From NCBI GenBank assembly GCA_025454955.1, contig JALONL010000012.1, positions 124,001 to 188,000 on the forward strand: 64,000 nucleotides of DNA, written 5' to 3'. The stretch is from Bacteroidia bacterium. Its GTDB lineage: Bacteria; Bacteroidota; Bacteroidia; Palsa-965. Numbering within the stretch: position 1 is the first letter of the stretch; each line of letters starts with the position of its first letter. Positions 8,403 to 15,996 of this stretch are shown one piece after another. The notes beneath the pieces were generated by a model. The model was not told the origin of the DNA. It did no database searches and was given only the letters and a program-made list of their open reading frames with translations. The translations under genes and the position numbers were made by a program.

Positions 8403-8513
8403 TCCGCTGCAATCAGGGCTAGAGATTCATTCCGCCCGGTGTTTCAAAATTTGGTACCGAACTAAAATACTACGCAGCACTTCCACGCGGCAGTTGGACC
8501 TGTCGAGGTAGTT

Positions 8514-8624
8514 GAGCCCGTCAAAACCCGGCCACTGAGCTTGTCGAAGTGAGTCCGTCAAAACCCGGCCACTGAGCTTGTCGAAGTGAGCCCGTCAAAA
8601 CCCGGCCACTGAGCTTGTCGAAGT
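8514..8624. repeat. Three 37-bp tandem copies of a palindromic GAGCTTGTCGAA repeat
   Basis: Copies at 8514-8550, 8551-8587 and 8588-8624 are identical except for one C/T change. Each contains CACTGAGCTTGTCGAAGTGAG, an imperfect palindrome. Degenerate relatives flank the array (GTTGGACCTGTCGAGG upstream, GGTTGAGCCTGTCGAAACCAC to about 8659 downstream). The core is the same family as the array at 22.07 kb. There are no spacers and no cas genes. It sits between the 3' ends of the convergent GNAT and SDR genes. Confidence 0.85.
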
Positions 8625-8665
8625 GAGCCTGTCCCGGTGGTTGAGCCTGTCGAAACCACTACAAC

Positions 8666-9460
8666 TCACTCCTTCGGCTGCTTACGAATAATCTTTGCAA
8701 ACAACCCGGGAAAATGCCTCTTTATCCACACCGCCTTAATTTCGCGGCCGCCGATGAGTACTTCTTCTTTCCCTTTTTTCATGGCAACAATTATTTGCCG
8801 GGCGCATTCGTCGGCGGGCATTCCCAGTTCCTGGCTCTTGTCCATTACATTGTGTGCGGTGCCGTCGGGGCGCAGGGCGTGGAGCGAAATGTCGGTGCGT
8901 ATTTTTCCGGGGCAGGCAATGAGTACTTGCAGGCCCTCGCCTTCCACTTCCATGCGCAGCGACTCGAAGAAGCCGTGCAGCGCATGTTTCGAGGCCGAAT
9001 AGGCAGTGCGGTACCAGAAGCCGAATTTACCGGCAATGCTGCTCATCACCACAATATGGCCGCTGCGCTGTGCAAGCATTACGGGCAATACGCTTTTGGT
9101 GAGGGCAATTTGTCCGAAGAAATTTACTTCCATAATACGGCGGTCAATTTCTACCGGCGCATCTTTGGCCAATGCGCGCTGCGAAATGCCGCCGTTGTTT
9201 ACCAGCACGTCAATGCGGCCAAAGGTTTTCACCACCTGCTGCGTGAGTGCATCCACCTCTGAAGTATCGGCCAGATCGAGCGGGAGAATGAGGCAGCGGT
9301 CGGCGCCGAGGCCACAGGCTTGCTGCACACGTTCCAACTCAGTCTGCCTGCGCGACGAAAGCACCAATGTGGCACCCTGCCGGGCAAACTCCACGGCTAA
9401 TGCTTCGCCAATGCCCGAAGAAGCGCCGGTAATCCAAACCACCTTGTTGGCAAAACTCAT
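8666..9460 (-). CDS. Short-chain dehydrogenase/reductase (SDR)
   Basis: 264 residues, classical SDR. TGASSGIGEALAVEFARQGA binds NAD(P), NNGGISQRAL is the NNAG-type motif, the catalytic serine is in VVMSSIAGKFGFW, and the YxxxK pair is in YRTAYSASKHAL. The cofactor-specifying region SSRRQTELERV has arginines, suggesting NADP(H). It resembles the DltE/YqjQ-like oxidoreductases with a short C-terminal membrane-leaning tail. It follows the DUF5723 gene by 23 bases on the same strand and may be cotranscribed with it. Confidence 0.88.
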   Translation of the reverse strand: MSFANKVVWITGASSGIGEALAVEFARQGATLVLSSRRQTELERVQQACGLGADRCLILPLDLADTSEVDALTQQVVKTFGRIDVLVNNGGISQRALAKDAPVEIDRRIMEVNFFGQIALTKSVLPVMLAQRSGHIVVMSSIAGKFGFWYRTAYSASKHALHGFFESLRMEVEGEGLQVLIACPGKIRTDISLHALRPDGTAHNVMDKSQELGMPADECARQIIVAMKKGKEEVLIGGREIKAVWIKRHFPGLFAKIIRKQPKE

Positions 9461-9483
9461 AGTAATCGCAGCTATAATTGCGG

Positions 9484-10905
9484 TTATTTATTGTCGTTGT
9501 CGAGCGGGTTTTTCAGGTTAAACCGCAATACGCCCACAGCTACCGAGAGGTGCGGATTATCGTTCTTGGTGAAGAACGTAAGCACATCGCCGGTGGCCAC
9601 ATACACTTCAAAAATACCAAAGGTGCCAATGGTAAAGCCGGCCGGCACCGACCACCCCAGCTCGCTGTTGCCCGACACGCCGAGGCTTAATTTGGCCGTG
9701 CCGAATACATTTATTTCTCCGCCCACGGCCAGGTAAGGCTTGCCGAGGTTGAAGAGTTCGTTGTTGAGCGGAATTACGTAATCGGCACCAATGTCGATGC
9801 GTTTGCCCACACGCATACTGGCTCCGAAGCGCAGGCGGGCGGGCAGTGCGGTGGTGTAATCGGGGCCGGGTGCCACGTTCAGCAAGCCGTTCTGGCCAAA
9901 GAAATTTCCGCTCTGGCTGCCCAGCTCCCACGAGTTAAGCCCGGTGCTGGTGCTGTCGAGCGCGGGCATAAGCGTGTCGCTGGTGAGGAGTACATTGCTG
10001 CCCCAGGTAATGGAACCGAGATCGGTAACCGAAACACCGAAACGGAATTTATTGTTGATGATGGCCGATGCACCTGCATCCACGCCAATGCCCTTGCCTA
10101 CTGCGTCGAAAAGCAGGTCGGTGCTTTGCGGGGTGAAGTTTTGCAGGTTGCCGTAGTTGATGTTGTAGCTGTTTACGAATGAGGCGTGGCCGTTGAGTTG
10201 TCCGTTTTGCACGTCCACATCCATATTGCCGAGGCCCCAGATGTATTTTACTCCAACTCCTGCAAAAAGCTGAATGGCGGGAACGCCTTCCGCATCTTCG
10301 GTTCCGGCTTTGAGAATGCGGCGGCCGTAGGCGAGGTTGAGTTCGCGGTAATGCAGCAGGCTGGCGTTGGTGCCGTCGAACACCGACGAAATATTCTGGT
10401 TGAGGATGGTGCTGTCCTGATACGGAGCCGAGTTGACGCCGTTGAAGAGAATATCGGCGGCGTTATTGCTCAGCCCCACATGCGCAAAGGCACGGTCGCG
10501 GAGGTTAATGGCCAGCCCGCCGAATTTCGGGAAGGCAATGGAGGCAGCCAGCCAGTTTACGTGCATCTGCATGTTGAGTCCGTCGGCAGTAGAAAACAGG
10601 TTGGCAAACTCCTGCTTCTGCTGCGGGGTAAACTGGGCCGAAGGGTTGGTAAATGCCTTGCGCAATGTGGTTACATCGAGCGCGCGCGACTGGGCCGAGA
10701 AGCCGAAGTTGAGCACACCGATGGAAAATTTGTAATTGGTGCTCCAGCCCAGGTTGGCCGGGTTTATGCCTATTACTTCCCAGTTTTGCAGCAGGGCTGT
10801 GGACACCCCGCCTTTGCCGGTGGCCGCGGGCACACCCATATCAATCTGAGCATGGAGCGAAAAGCCGGTGGCCAGCAAAAGAGCAGAGAGCAGAGCACGT
10901 TTCAT
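9484..10905 (-). CDS. DUF5723-like outer-membrane beta-barrel protein
   Basis: 473 residues with a signal peptide (MKRALLSALLLATGFSLHAQ). The mature N-terminus has a Bacteroidota porin-like opening, WEVIGINPANLGWS, similar to FadL/PorV-like proteins and the DUF5723 family. The body alternates polar and hydrophobic residues in amphipathic strands (for example LRFGASMRVGKRIDIGADYVIP) and ends in a barrel-like strand VAVGVLRFNLKNP. Predicted site is the outer membrane; transport or assembly role unknown. A minus-strand TATCTTTG (10928-10935) lies 22 bases before the ATG. Confidence 0.78.
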   Translation of the reverse strand: MKRALLSALLLATGFSLHAQIDMGVPAATGKGGVSTALLQNWEVIGINPANLGWSTNYKFSIGVLNFGFSAQSRALDVTTLRKAFTNPSAQFTPQQKQEFANLFSTADGLNMQMHVNWLAASIAFPKFGGLAINLRDRAFAHVGLSNNAADILFNGVNSAPYQDSTILNQNISSVFDGTNASLLHYRELNLAYGRRILKAGTEDAEGVPAIQLFAGVGVKYIWGLGNMDVDVQNGQLNGHASFVNSYNINYGNLQNFTPQSTDLLFDAVGKGIGVDAGASAIINNKFRFGVSVTDLGSITWGSNVLLTSDTLMPALDSTSTGLNSWELGSQSGNFFGQNGLLNVAPGPDYTTALPARLRFGASMRVGKRIDIGADYVIPLNNELFNLGKPYLAVGGEINVFGTAKLSLGVSGNSELGWSVPAGFTIGTFGIFEVYVATGDVLTFFTKNDNPHLSVAVGVLRFNLKNPLDNDNK

Positions 10906-10927
10906 TGTGTTCGGGTTTGGTTTAGTC

Positions 10928-10935
10928 CAAAGATA
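10928..10935 (-). promoter_or_regulatory. TATCTTTG -7 element for the DUF5723 gene
   Basis: Reads CAAAGATA on the plus strand, an exact TAnnTTTG on the minus strand, 22 bases before the ATG at 10905. It faces the element at 10946-10953 for the divergent gene, with 10 bases between them. A clear -33 TTG was not found. Confidence 0.5.
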
Positions 10936-10945
10936 TTCATTTCCT

Positions 10946-10953
10946 TACCTTTG
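10946..10953 (+). promoter_or_regulatory. TACCTTTG -7 element for the DUF4296 gene
   Basis: Exact TAnnTTTG ending 4 bases before the ATG at 10958. Transcription would start at or next to the AUG, giving a leaderless mRNA. A TTTG at 10916-10919 is a possible but over-distant -33 element. Confidence 0.5.
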
Positions 10954-10957
10954 TGCC

Positions 10958-11383
10958 ATGCACCGGTATTTTGCTTTGCTCGTTCTGCTACTTGCCCTCG
11001 GCTGTTCAGGCCCCGAAGGCCCGCAACTGCCGCCCGAGCCCGACGATTTGATTGAACAAGAAAAGCTGGTACAAGTGCTGGCCGATGTACACCTGCTCGA
11101 AGCCGCCCTCGGTATGCGCAGCCCCGTAATGGCCCCGCGCCCGCTACGTCCGGGCGAGATTAACAATCCCAAACAACCTGTAACGCCCATTGCCGTGCCC
11201 GTGCCGGGAAGCGGAAAATCGCTGGCGTATTATGATATTTTTAAGCAGCATGGGGTTACGTGGAAGCAGTACGAAAGCAGCATGACGTGGTATGCCGCGC
11301 AGCCGGATGTGTTGGATGAGATTTATGAGAAGGTGGTAGAGGAATTGAGTGCGCGGCAAACGAGAGATGCGGTGGGGAAATAG
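10958..11383 (+). CDS. DUF4296 lipoprotein
   Basis: 141 residues from ATG 10958; the track start at 10868 lies in the divergent gene and was rejected. The lipobox is LLALGCSG, with the lipidated cysteine at about residue 16, followed by a Pro/Glu-rich linker. The DUF4296 core has LVQVLADVHLLEAALG and later YYDIFKQHGVTWKQYESSMTWYAAQPDVLDEIYEKVVEEL, the typical alternation of helices in this Bacteroidota family. Function unknown. It shares a compact divergent promoter region with the outer-membrane protein gene. Confidence 0.85.
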   Translation: MHRYFALLVLLLALGCSGPEGPQLPPEPDDLIEQEKLVQVLADVHLLEAALGMRSPVMAPRPLRPGEINNPKQPVTPIAVPVPGSGKSLAYYDIFKQHGVTWKQYESSMTWYAAQPDVLDEIYEKVVEELSARQTRDAVGK

Positions 11384-11421
11384 AGTACAGCAAAAAGGGT
11401 TTATTTCCTAAATATTTTTTC

Positions 11422-11829
11422 TTATCGTTCCAACGGCCCTCCAATGAAATATTTCTGGTGCGCGGGATAATAATTACCATAGATTATAGTGGTATCGGAA
11501 TTTTCGAGATACATCCATCCTCCTATATTGAACCGGCAGTTAAATGTATCCTGCTTTTGTACAATCTGGCAGTGATAGCCGCAGGGGAAAACTAAAAAAT
11601 CGCTGTGAAATTGCTCTCCGCTTATCGGCTTACAGCCTGAAATAACAGTCTGAAGCCGGGCCGGGGTAAGTTGTTTGTGTTTGCAATCAACCGTATCGCC
11701 ACTTGATTCGAAATTGTGACTGGTGTAAATATTAATCAGTTGAAACGGCTGTGAGGGATTGAATGAGGAGGGCGGTTTTTCCACACTAATCAGTATTAGC
11801 GGCAGCAGAAAAAGTGAACTGATTTTCAT
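11422..11829 (-). CDS. Small secreted hypothetical protein
   Basis: 135 residues from ATG 11829 (MKISSLFLLPLILISVEKPP); the 40 upstream residues in the track look non-coding. An N-terminal signal-like hydrophobic stretch is followed by a Cys-containing domain (five cysteines or so, for example CKHKQ, SGCKP, PCGYHCQIV). The end reads NYYPAHQKYFIGGPLER. Not recognised. Upstream DNA carries two copies of ACTCTACGAG. The gene runs convergent to the DUF4296 gene. Confidence 0.55.
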   Translation of the reverse strand: MKISSLFLLPLILISVEKPPSSFNPSQPFQLINIYTSHNFESSGDTVDCKHKQLTPARLQTVISGCKPISGEQFHSDFLVFPCGYHCQIVQKQDTFNCRFNIGGWMYLENSDTTIIYGNYYPAHQKYFIGGPLER

Positions 11830-12004
11830 GGTTCGGATTAAAGATGGAAAGGTAAACAATCGGTGAGATAACTCTACGAGAGTGTCCTTTGCAAATACCT
11901 CTGTTTCAACCCTAAAAGAAAAACACTCTACGAGGGTTACCCCCTGCATTTAAACATTTCCCCTCCCCGCCTGTTTCTCCCACGGTTTTACGTAACATCG
12001 CAGT

Positions 12005-13471
12005 ATGAAAGCAGTCGTAATTGGCAGCGGCATTGCCGGTTTGTCCACCGCCGTGAGGCTGGCGCGGGCGGGCCATGCGGTGACCGTGCTGGAAGCGGCT
12101 GCGGGGCCGGGCGGGAAGCTGAGCGAGTTTTATTTGAACGGCTACCGGTTCGACCGGGGGCCTTCGCTGTTTACCATGCCGCAGTATGTGACGGAGCTTT
12201 TTGAACTTTGCGGCGAAGATCCGGCGCAGTTTCAGTACAAAAAGTTAGAGGTAAACTGCGCGTATTTTTACGAAGACGGCACCCGCTTTCATGCCCTTGC
12301 CAGCCGCGAGGCTTTTGCCAATGAACTGCGCACAAAGCTGGGCATTGATCCGGCTCCGGCACTGGCGCATCTCGACCGCAGCGAAAAAATTTACCGCCTT
12401 ACCGGAAGGCTGTTTATGGAACGCAGCCTCGAACTCCGCAATTTCCTCGACCGCGACACCTTCAAAGCCCTGCTGCGTTTGCCGTTTTACAAACTCGGCA
12501 GCACACTGCATGAGCTAAACGCAGGCCGCCTGCACGATAAACGTTTGGTGCAATACTTCAACCGTTTTGCCACCTACAACGGCAGCGACCCGTACCGCGC
12601 CCCGGCCATGCTGCATGTAATTCCGCACATCGAACACGGCATCGGTGCTTTTTTTCCGTCGAAAGGCATGTTTGATATTACACGCAGCATTTACAAACTC
12701 GCGCTGCGGCAGGGCGTGCAATTCCGCTTCGGCACACGAGCCGGTGAAATTGTGGTGCAACAAGGCAAAGCCACCGGCGTACGCTGCGGCCACGAAACAA
12801 TACACGCCGACATGGTAGTAAGCAACATGGACATGACGCCCACCTACCGCCGCCTCCTGCCCACGCAAAAAGCACCCGAAAAACTGCTCAGTCAGGAAAA
12901 ATCGTCGTCGGCCCTCATTTTCTACTGGGGCATAAACCGCCAGTTTGCCGAACTGCATTTGCACAATATCTTTTTCGCGGCCAACTATGAAGCCGAGTTT
13001 CGCAGTTTGTTTGAAGCGCGTGAGATTTACCACGACCCTACAGTATATATCAACATCACTACCAAAGAAAAGCCCGACGATGCCCCGCCCGGCTGCGAAA
13101 ACTGGTTTGTGATGATAAACGTGCCCAACCACGACGGCCGCCAATGGGACGAGCGCGTGGCGCAGGCACGGCAGCATATCCTGCAAAAACTTGGCCGCCT
13201 GCTGCATACCGACATTGCCCCGCACATAGCCGCCGAAACCGTGTGGACACCGCAGGGCATCGAGGAAATGACCTCCTCGTTCCGCGGTTCGCTTTACGGC
13301 AATGCGTCGAACTCGAAGATGGCGGCGTTTTTGCGCCACCGCAATTATTCAGAATCCATAAAAGGCCTTTACTTTTGCGGCGGCAGTGTGCATCCCGGCG
13401 GGGGCATACCGCTTTGTTTGCTTTCGGGCAAAATTACCGCACAACTCATCGCCGAACATTCTGCCAAGTGA
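12005..13471 (+). CDS. crtD: CrtD-like carotenoid desaturase (1-hydroxycarotenoid 3,4-desaturase; CrtI family)
   Basis: 488 residues, a FAD-dependent CrtI-family desaturase. The dinucleotide-binding motif is VIGSGIAGLSTAVRLARAG, followed by GPGGKLSEFYLNGYRFDRGP and SLFTMP. The GYRFDxGPSLFTMP pattern is what I associate with CrtD rather than with phytoene desaturases of this phylum, which read GPTWYWMPD. The C-terminus has the family motif YFCGGSVHPGGGIPLCLLSG. CrtD introduces the 3',4' double bond in 1'-hydroxylated carotenoids. The next gene is a CruF-like hydratase, which would supply exactly that substrate. An alternative is phytoene desaturase CrtI. It overlaps the next gene by 4 bases. 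Confidence 0.8.
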   Translation: MKAVVIGSGIAGLSTAVRLARAGHAVTVLEAAAGPGGKLSEFYLNGYRFDRGPSLFTMPQYVTELFELCGEDPAQFQYKKLEVNCAYFYEDGTRFHALASREAFANELRTKLGIDPAPALAHLDRSEKIYRLTGRLFMERSLELRNFLDRDTFKALLRLPFYKLGSTLHELNAGRLHDKRLVQYFNRFATYNGSDPYRAPAMLHVIPHIEHGIGAFFPSKGMFDITRSIYKLALRQGVQFRFGTRAGEIVVQQGKATGVRCGHETIHADMVVSNMDMTPTYRRLLPTQKAPEKLLSQEKSSSALIFYWGINRQFAELHLHNIFFAANYEAEFRSLFEAREIYHDPTVYINITTKEKPDDAPPGCENWFVMINVPNHDGRQWDERVAQARQHILQKLGRLLHTDIAPHIAAETVWTPQGIEEMTSSFRGSLYGNASNSKMAAFLRHRNYSESIKGLYFCGGSVHPGGGIPLCLLSGKITAQLIAEHSAK

Positions 13472-14124
13472 AACTCACCTTCCCGCTCCTGCCCGAACGC
13501 TATTTGCTGTATGCCCGCATCGTGCTCATTATTTTCACCGCAGTGGGCATTGGCGGTATGCTGCTTTTTCCCGACTGGTTTCCGCGTCTTACCCCGCTCA
13601 ACCTGCTGCTCAATGCCGGGCTGCTCATAGCCGTTTTGCCCGGGGCCGATGCCAATTACCTGCGCTGGAGTTTGCTTTGTGCCGTGGCCGGATTTGGTAT
13701 TGAACTTATGGGCGTGCGCACAGGCGTAATTTTCGGGAAATATACCTACGGCCCAAGTCTGGGCTTTGCCGCCGGCGGTGTGCCGCTTATGATTGCCGTA
13801 AACTGGTGGATGACAGCCGTGTGCGCCTTTGCCATTGCCTCGCGCATGAGCAATCAGGTATGGCTGCGGGCTTTAATTGGTGCCGCGCTCATGACCTTCC
13901 TCGATGCACTCATTGAACCGCTGGCCACTTCGCTCAATTTCTGGTACTTCGAGGGTGGTCTGGCCCCGGTGCGAAATTATGTGGCCTGGTTTGTAATGGG
14001 ATTTTTCCTGCAGCTTATGGGCATTACGCTGGGCATAAATCCGCGCAATGCGCTGGCTGTAACCGTATTTTGCCTCCAGGCCCTGTTATTTATTGTGCTC
14101 AATGCGGTGAACATTTTCCGGTAA
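13468..14124 (+). CDS. cruF: CruF-like carotenoid 1,2-hydratase (carotenoid biosynthesis membrane protein)
   Basis: 218 residues from a GTG at 13468 whose GTGA overlaps the crtD stop; the track ORF extends falsely into crtD. Seven or so TM helices. Family marks include GVRTGVIFGKYTYGPSLGF, the VPLMIAVNWWMT helix and the LDALIEPLATSLNFW segment, as in the DUF422/CruF family that adds water across the C-1',2' psi end of gamma-carotene or lycopene. Its position between crtD and crtZ supports a hydratase role in a monocyclic carotenoid route. The 4-base overlap indicates translational coupling. Confidence 0.82.
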   Translation: MKLTFPLLPERYLLYARIVLIIFTAVGIGGMLLFPDWFPRLTPLNLLLNAGLLIAVLPGADANYLRWSLLCAVAGFGIELMGVRTGVIFGKYTYGPSLGFAAGGVPLMIAVNWWMTAVCAFAIASRMSNQVWLRALIGAALMTFLDALIEPLATSLNFWYFEGGLAPVRNYVAWFVMGFFLQLMGITLGINPRNALAVTVFCLQALLFIVLNAVNIFR

Positions 14125-14166
14125 ATTCTGTTCATCTTTGTACAGGTTCCAAACTGCATTGTTTTC

Positions 14167-14631
14167 ATGAATATCCTTATCAACATCGGAATTGTAATTG
14201 CCACGTTTTTCTTCATGGAATTTATGGCGTGGTTTACCCATAAATTCGTGATGCACGGCTTTTTATGGTATCTCCACCGCGATCATCATCAGGGCAAGGA
14301 AGGATGGTTTGAAAAGAACGATTCGTTCTTCCTCATTTTCGCCGTACCCAGCGCCTATTGTTTCATGACCGGAATTATGTTCAGCGATTTCAGGCTGTTT
14401 ATCGGAATCGGTATTGCGCTTTACGGGCTGTGTTATTTTCTGGTGCATGATATTATTATTCACCAGCGTTTTAAAATCTGGCGCAAGTGGAACAACAAAT
14501 ATGTACTCGGCATTCGCCGCGCACATAAAATCCATCATAAATACCTGGGCAAGGAAGACGGCGAAAATTTCGGGATGCTTATTGTGCCCATGCGCTACTT
14601 CCGCCAGGGCTACAAAGAACAGGCCGGATGA
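14167..14631 (+). CDS. crtZ: Beta-carotene hydroxylase
   Basis: 154 residues, a membrane di-iron hydroxylase. All histidine clusters of the CrtZ/fatty-acid-hydroxylase family are present: HKFVMHG, HRDHH, HDIIIHQR and HKIHHK. Two to four hydrophobic helices surround them. CrtZ hydroxylates C-3 of beta-ionone rings. The gene overlaps the lycopene cyclase by 4 bases (ATGA) and lies 42 bases after the cruF-like gene, so all four genes look like one operon. Confidence 0.93.
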   Translation: MNILINIGIVIATFFFMEFMAWFTHKFVMHGFLWYLHRDHHQGKEGWFEKNDSFFLIFAVPSAYCFMTGIMFSDFRLFIGIGIALYGLCYFLVHDIIIHQRFKIWRKWNNKYVLGIRRAHKIHHKYLGKEDGENFGMLIVPMRYFRQGYKEQAG

Positions 14632-15317
14632 GTCCCAATCTCACCTACATCATGCTGCATGTCGGGGCGTTTACGTTCCCGTTTTTGCTGAGTTTTGATA
14701 AAAAAGTGGCTTTCTGGCGCAGTTGGAAATACCTTTTTCCCGCCATTCTTTTGGTGGCTGCGCTGTTTGTGATTTGGGATATTTATTTTACCCGCCTCGG
14801 TGTATGGGGTTTTACGCCCGAATATGTGCTCGGTTATTATCTGGTAAATCTCCCGCTTGAAGAAGTGCTGTTCTTCATTACCATTCCCTATTGCTGCATT
14901 TTTATTTACGCCTGCCTCGAAGCGTATATCAAAAAAGATTACCTCCAAAATGTACATAAATGGATTACCGCTTCGGTAATGGTTATTGCGTTTGTGGTGG
15001 GTTTTACGCACCTCGACAGGTATTATACTTCGTGGACAGGATTAATTTCGGGTACATTGCTGGCGTTTCTCCTTTTTGTGGAAAAAGCAAAATGGATGGG
15101 ACGTTTCTGGATGAGTTATGTGGTGGTGCTGTTGCCGTTTTTTATCTGCAACGGTATTCTTACTTCGAAGCCGGTGGTGTGGTATAATGATGCGGAAAAT
15201 CTGGGAATACGCATGTGGACAATTCCGGCCGATGATTTGTTGTATAATTTGATAATGTTGTTGGGAGTGACGTGGATTTTTGAGCGGTTGCGCGGGCGGG
15301 CGATAAAGAAAAATTAA
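14628..15317 (+). CDS. Lycopene beta-cyclase, fused CrtYc-CrtYd type
   Basis: 229 residues with about seven TM helices, the fused heterodimeric-type lycopene cyclase (lycopene cyclase domain family). Each half has an acidic TM motif: LPLEEVLFFITIPYCC near residue 80 in the first, and TIPADDLLYNLIMLLG near residue 205 in the second. The reaction is cyclisation of psi ends of lycopene to beta rings. It begins inside crtZ (ATGA overlap). The stop TAA overlaps the stop of the convergent gene on the other strand (shared TTAA at 15314-15317). The number of rings made (one or two) is not readable from sequence. Confidence 0.9.
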   Translation: MSPNLTYIMLHVGAFTFPFLLSFDKKVAFWRSWKYLFPAILLVAALFVIWDIYFTRLGVWGFTPEYVLGYYLVNLPLEEVLFFITIPYCCIFIYACLEAYIKKDYLQNVHKWITASVMVIAFVVGFTHLDRYYTSWTGLISGTLLAFLLFVEKAKWMGRFWMSYVVVLLPFFICNGILTSKPVVWYNDAENLGIRMWTIPADDLLYNLIMLLGVTWIFERLRGRAIKKN

Positions 15318-15895
15318 TTGATTTCATACTTGCTGTTATTCAATCTTTTTTCCTGTTCTTTCTCCAATCTCTTCAGAGCCTGAACATACTGCTGCCTGTA
15401 TGATTTATGTGTTTCCCGTCTTATTTCTTCGTAATAGTCTGCAAGAATTGATAACTGTTCGTCTGTCAATTCATTTTCAGGAATATCTGTGAGCAAACTC
15501 ACATCTTCGCGGGCAGGTGCATGAAAAAGTTCTTCGGAAACTGATTTTGCGGGAATATTGTTCAGTTTCTCCAATACAAACTTATTCTTTGGTAATGCCG
15601 ATAATCCTGTGGTTTCGAGGTATTCTTCCACCACATTCTCATCCATAATTATTTCCACCCGTTCGTTATATAATCTGTCGGTGCCATCTTTTTTCACCCC
15701 CGAAATCCAGTAAAGATCGCCGGTTTCCACATCAAAATGATTGTATTTGTATCCTTTGGTGCGCTGAAAAACCTTTCCGTTGAAATAAACAGTTTGCCGG
15801 GTGCGGGTAAAAAAACCACGCCCAATCCACGCAGCACCCGAAAGTCCGCGCGATTTATTCTCCACATAAATCAGTTTACTGTACATAAGTAACAT
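15314..15895 (-). CDS. Conserved hypothetical protein
   Basis: 193 residues from 15895, or 190 from the second ATG at 15886 (MYSKLIYVENKSRG). The N-terminal 80 residues are rich in aromatic and Gly residues (SGAAWIGRGFFTRTRQTVYF and YNHFDVETGDLYWISGVKKD), suggesting a small beta domain. The C-terminal 60 are strongly charged and helical (YYEEIRRETHKSYRQQYVQALKRLEKEQEKR), a likely coiled coil. No signal peptide, so cytoplasmic. I do not recognise a function. Confidence 0.65.
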   Translation of the reverse strand: MLLMYSKLIYVENKSRGLSGAAWIGRGFFTRTRQTVYFNGKVFQRTKGYKYNHFDVETGDLYWISGVKKDGTDRLYNERVEIIMDENVVEEYLETTGLSALPKNKFVLEKLNNIPAKSVSEELFHAPAREDVSLLTDIPENELTDEQLSILADYYEEIRRETHKSYRQQYVQALKRLEKEQEKRLNNSKYEIN

Positions 15896-15996
15896 TACTA
15901 AACAACGCTAAATTTAATTCATTCGGGTCAACCAATTTGTAAATTAGCTGTTATCCATGAGCTGAAATACATTAAATTGCTTCCAACCCATACACC

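Noticed and set aside
8173-8412. 79-residue minus-strand ORF in the repeat gap
   Set aside because: It spans the nested palindrome, so its sequence is dictated by the inverted repeats; no family or start context.
8514-8624. CRISPR array
   Set aside because: Copies abut with no unique spacers, the unit contains a dispersed palindrome, and no cas gene is near.
10186-11055. 289-residue plus-strand ORF opposite the DUF5723 gene
   Set aside because: Runs through the opposite gene, the divergent promoters and the lipoprotein start in the wrong frame.
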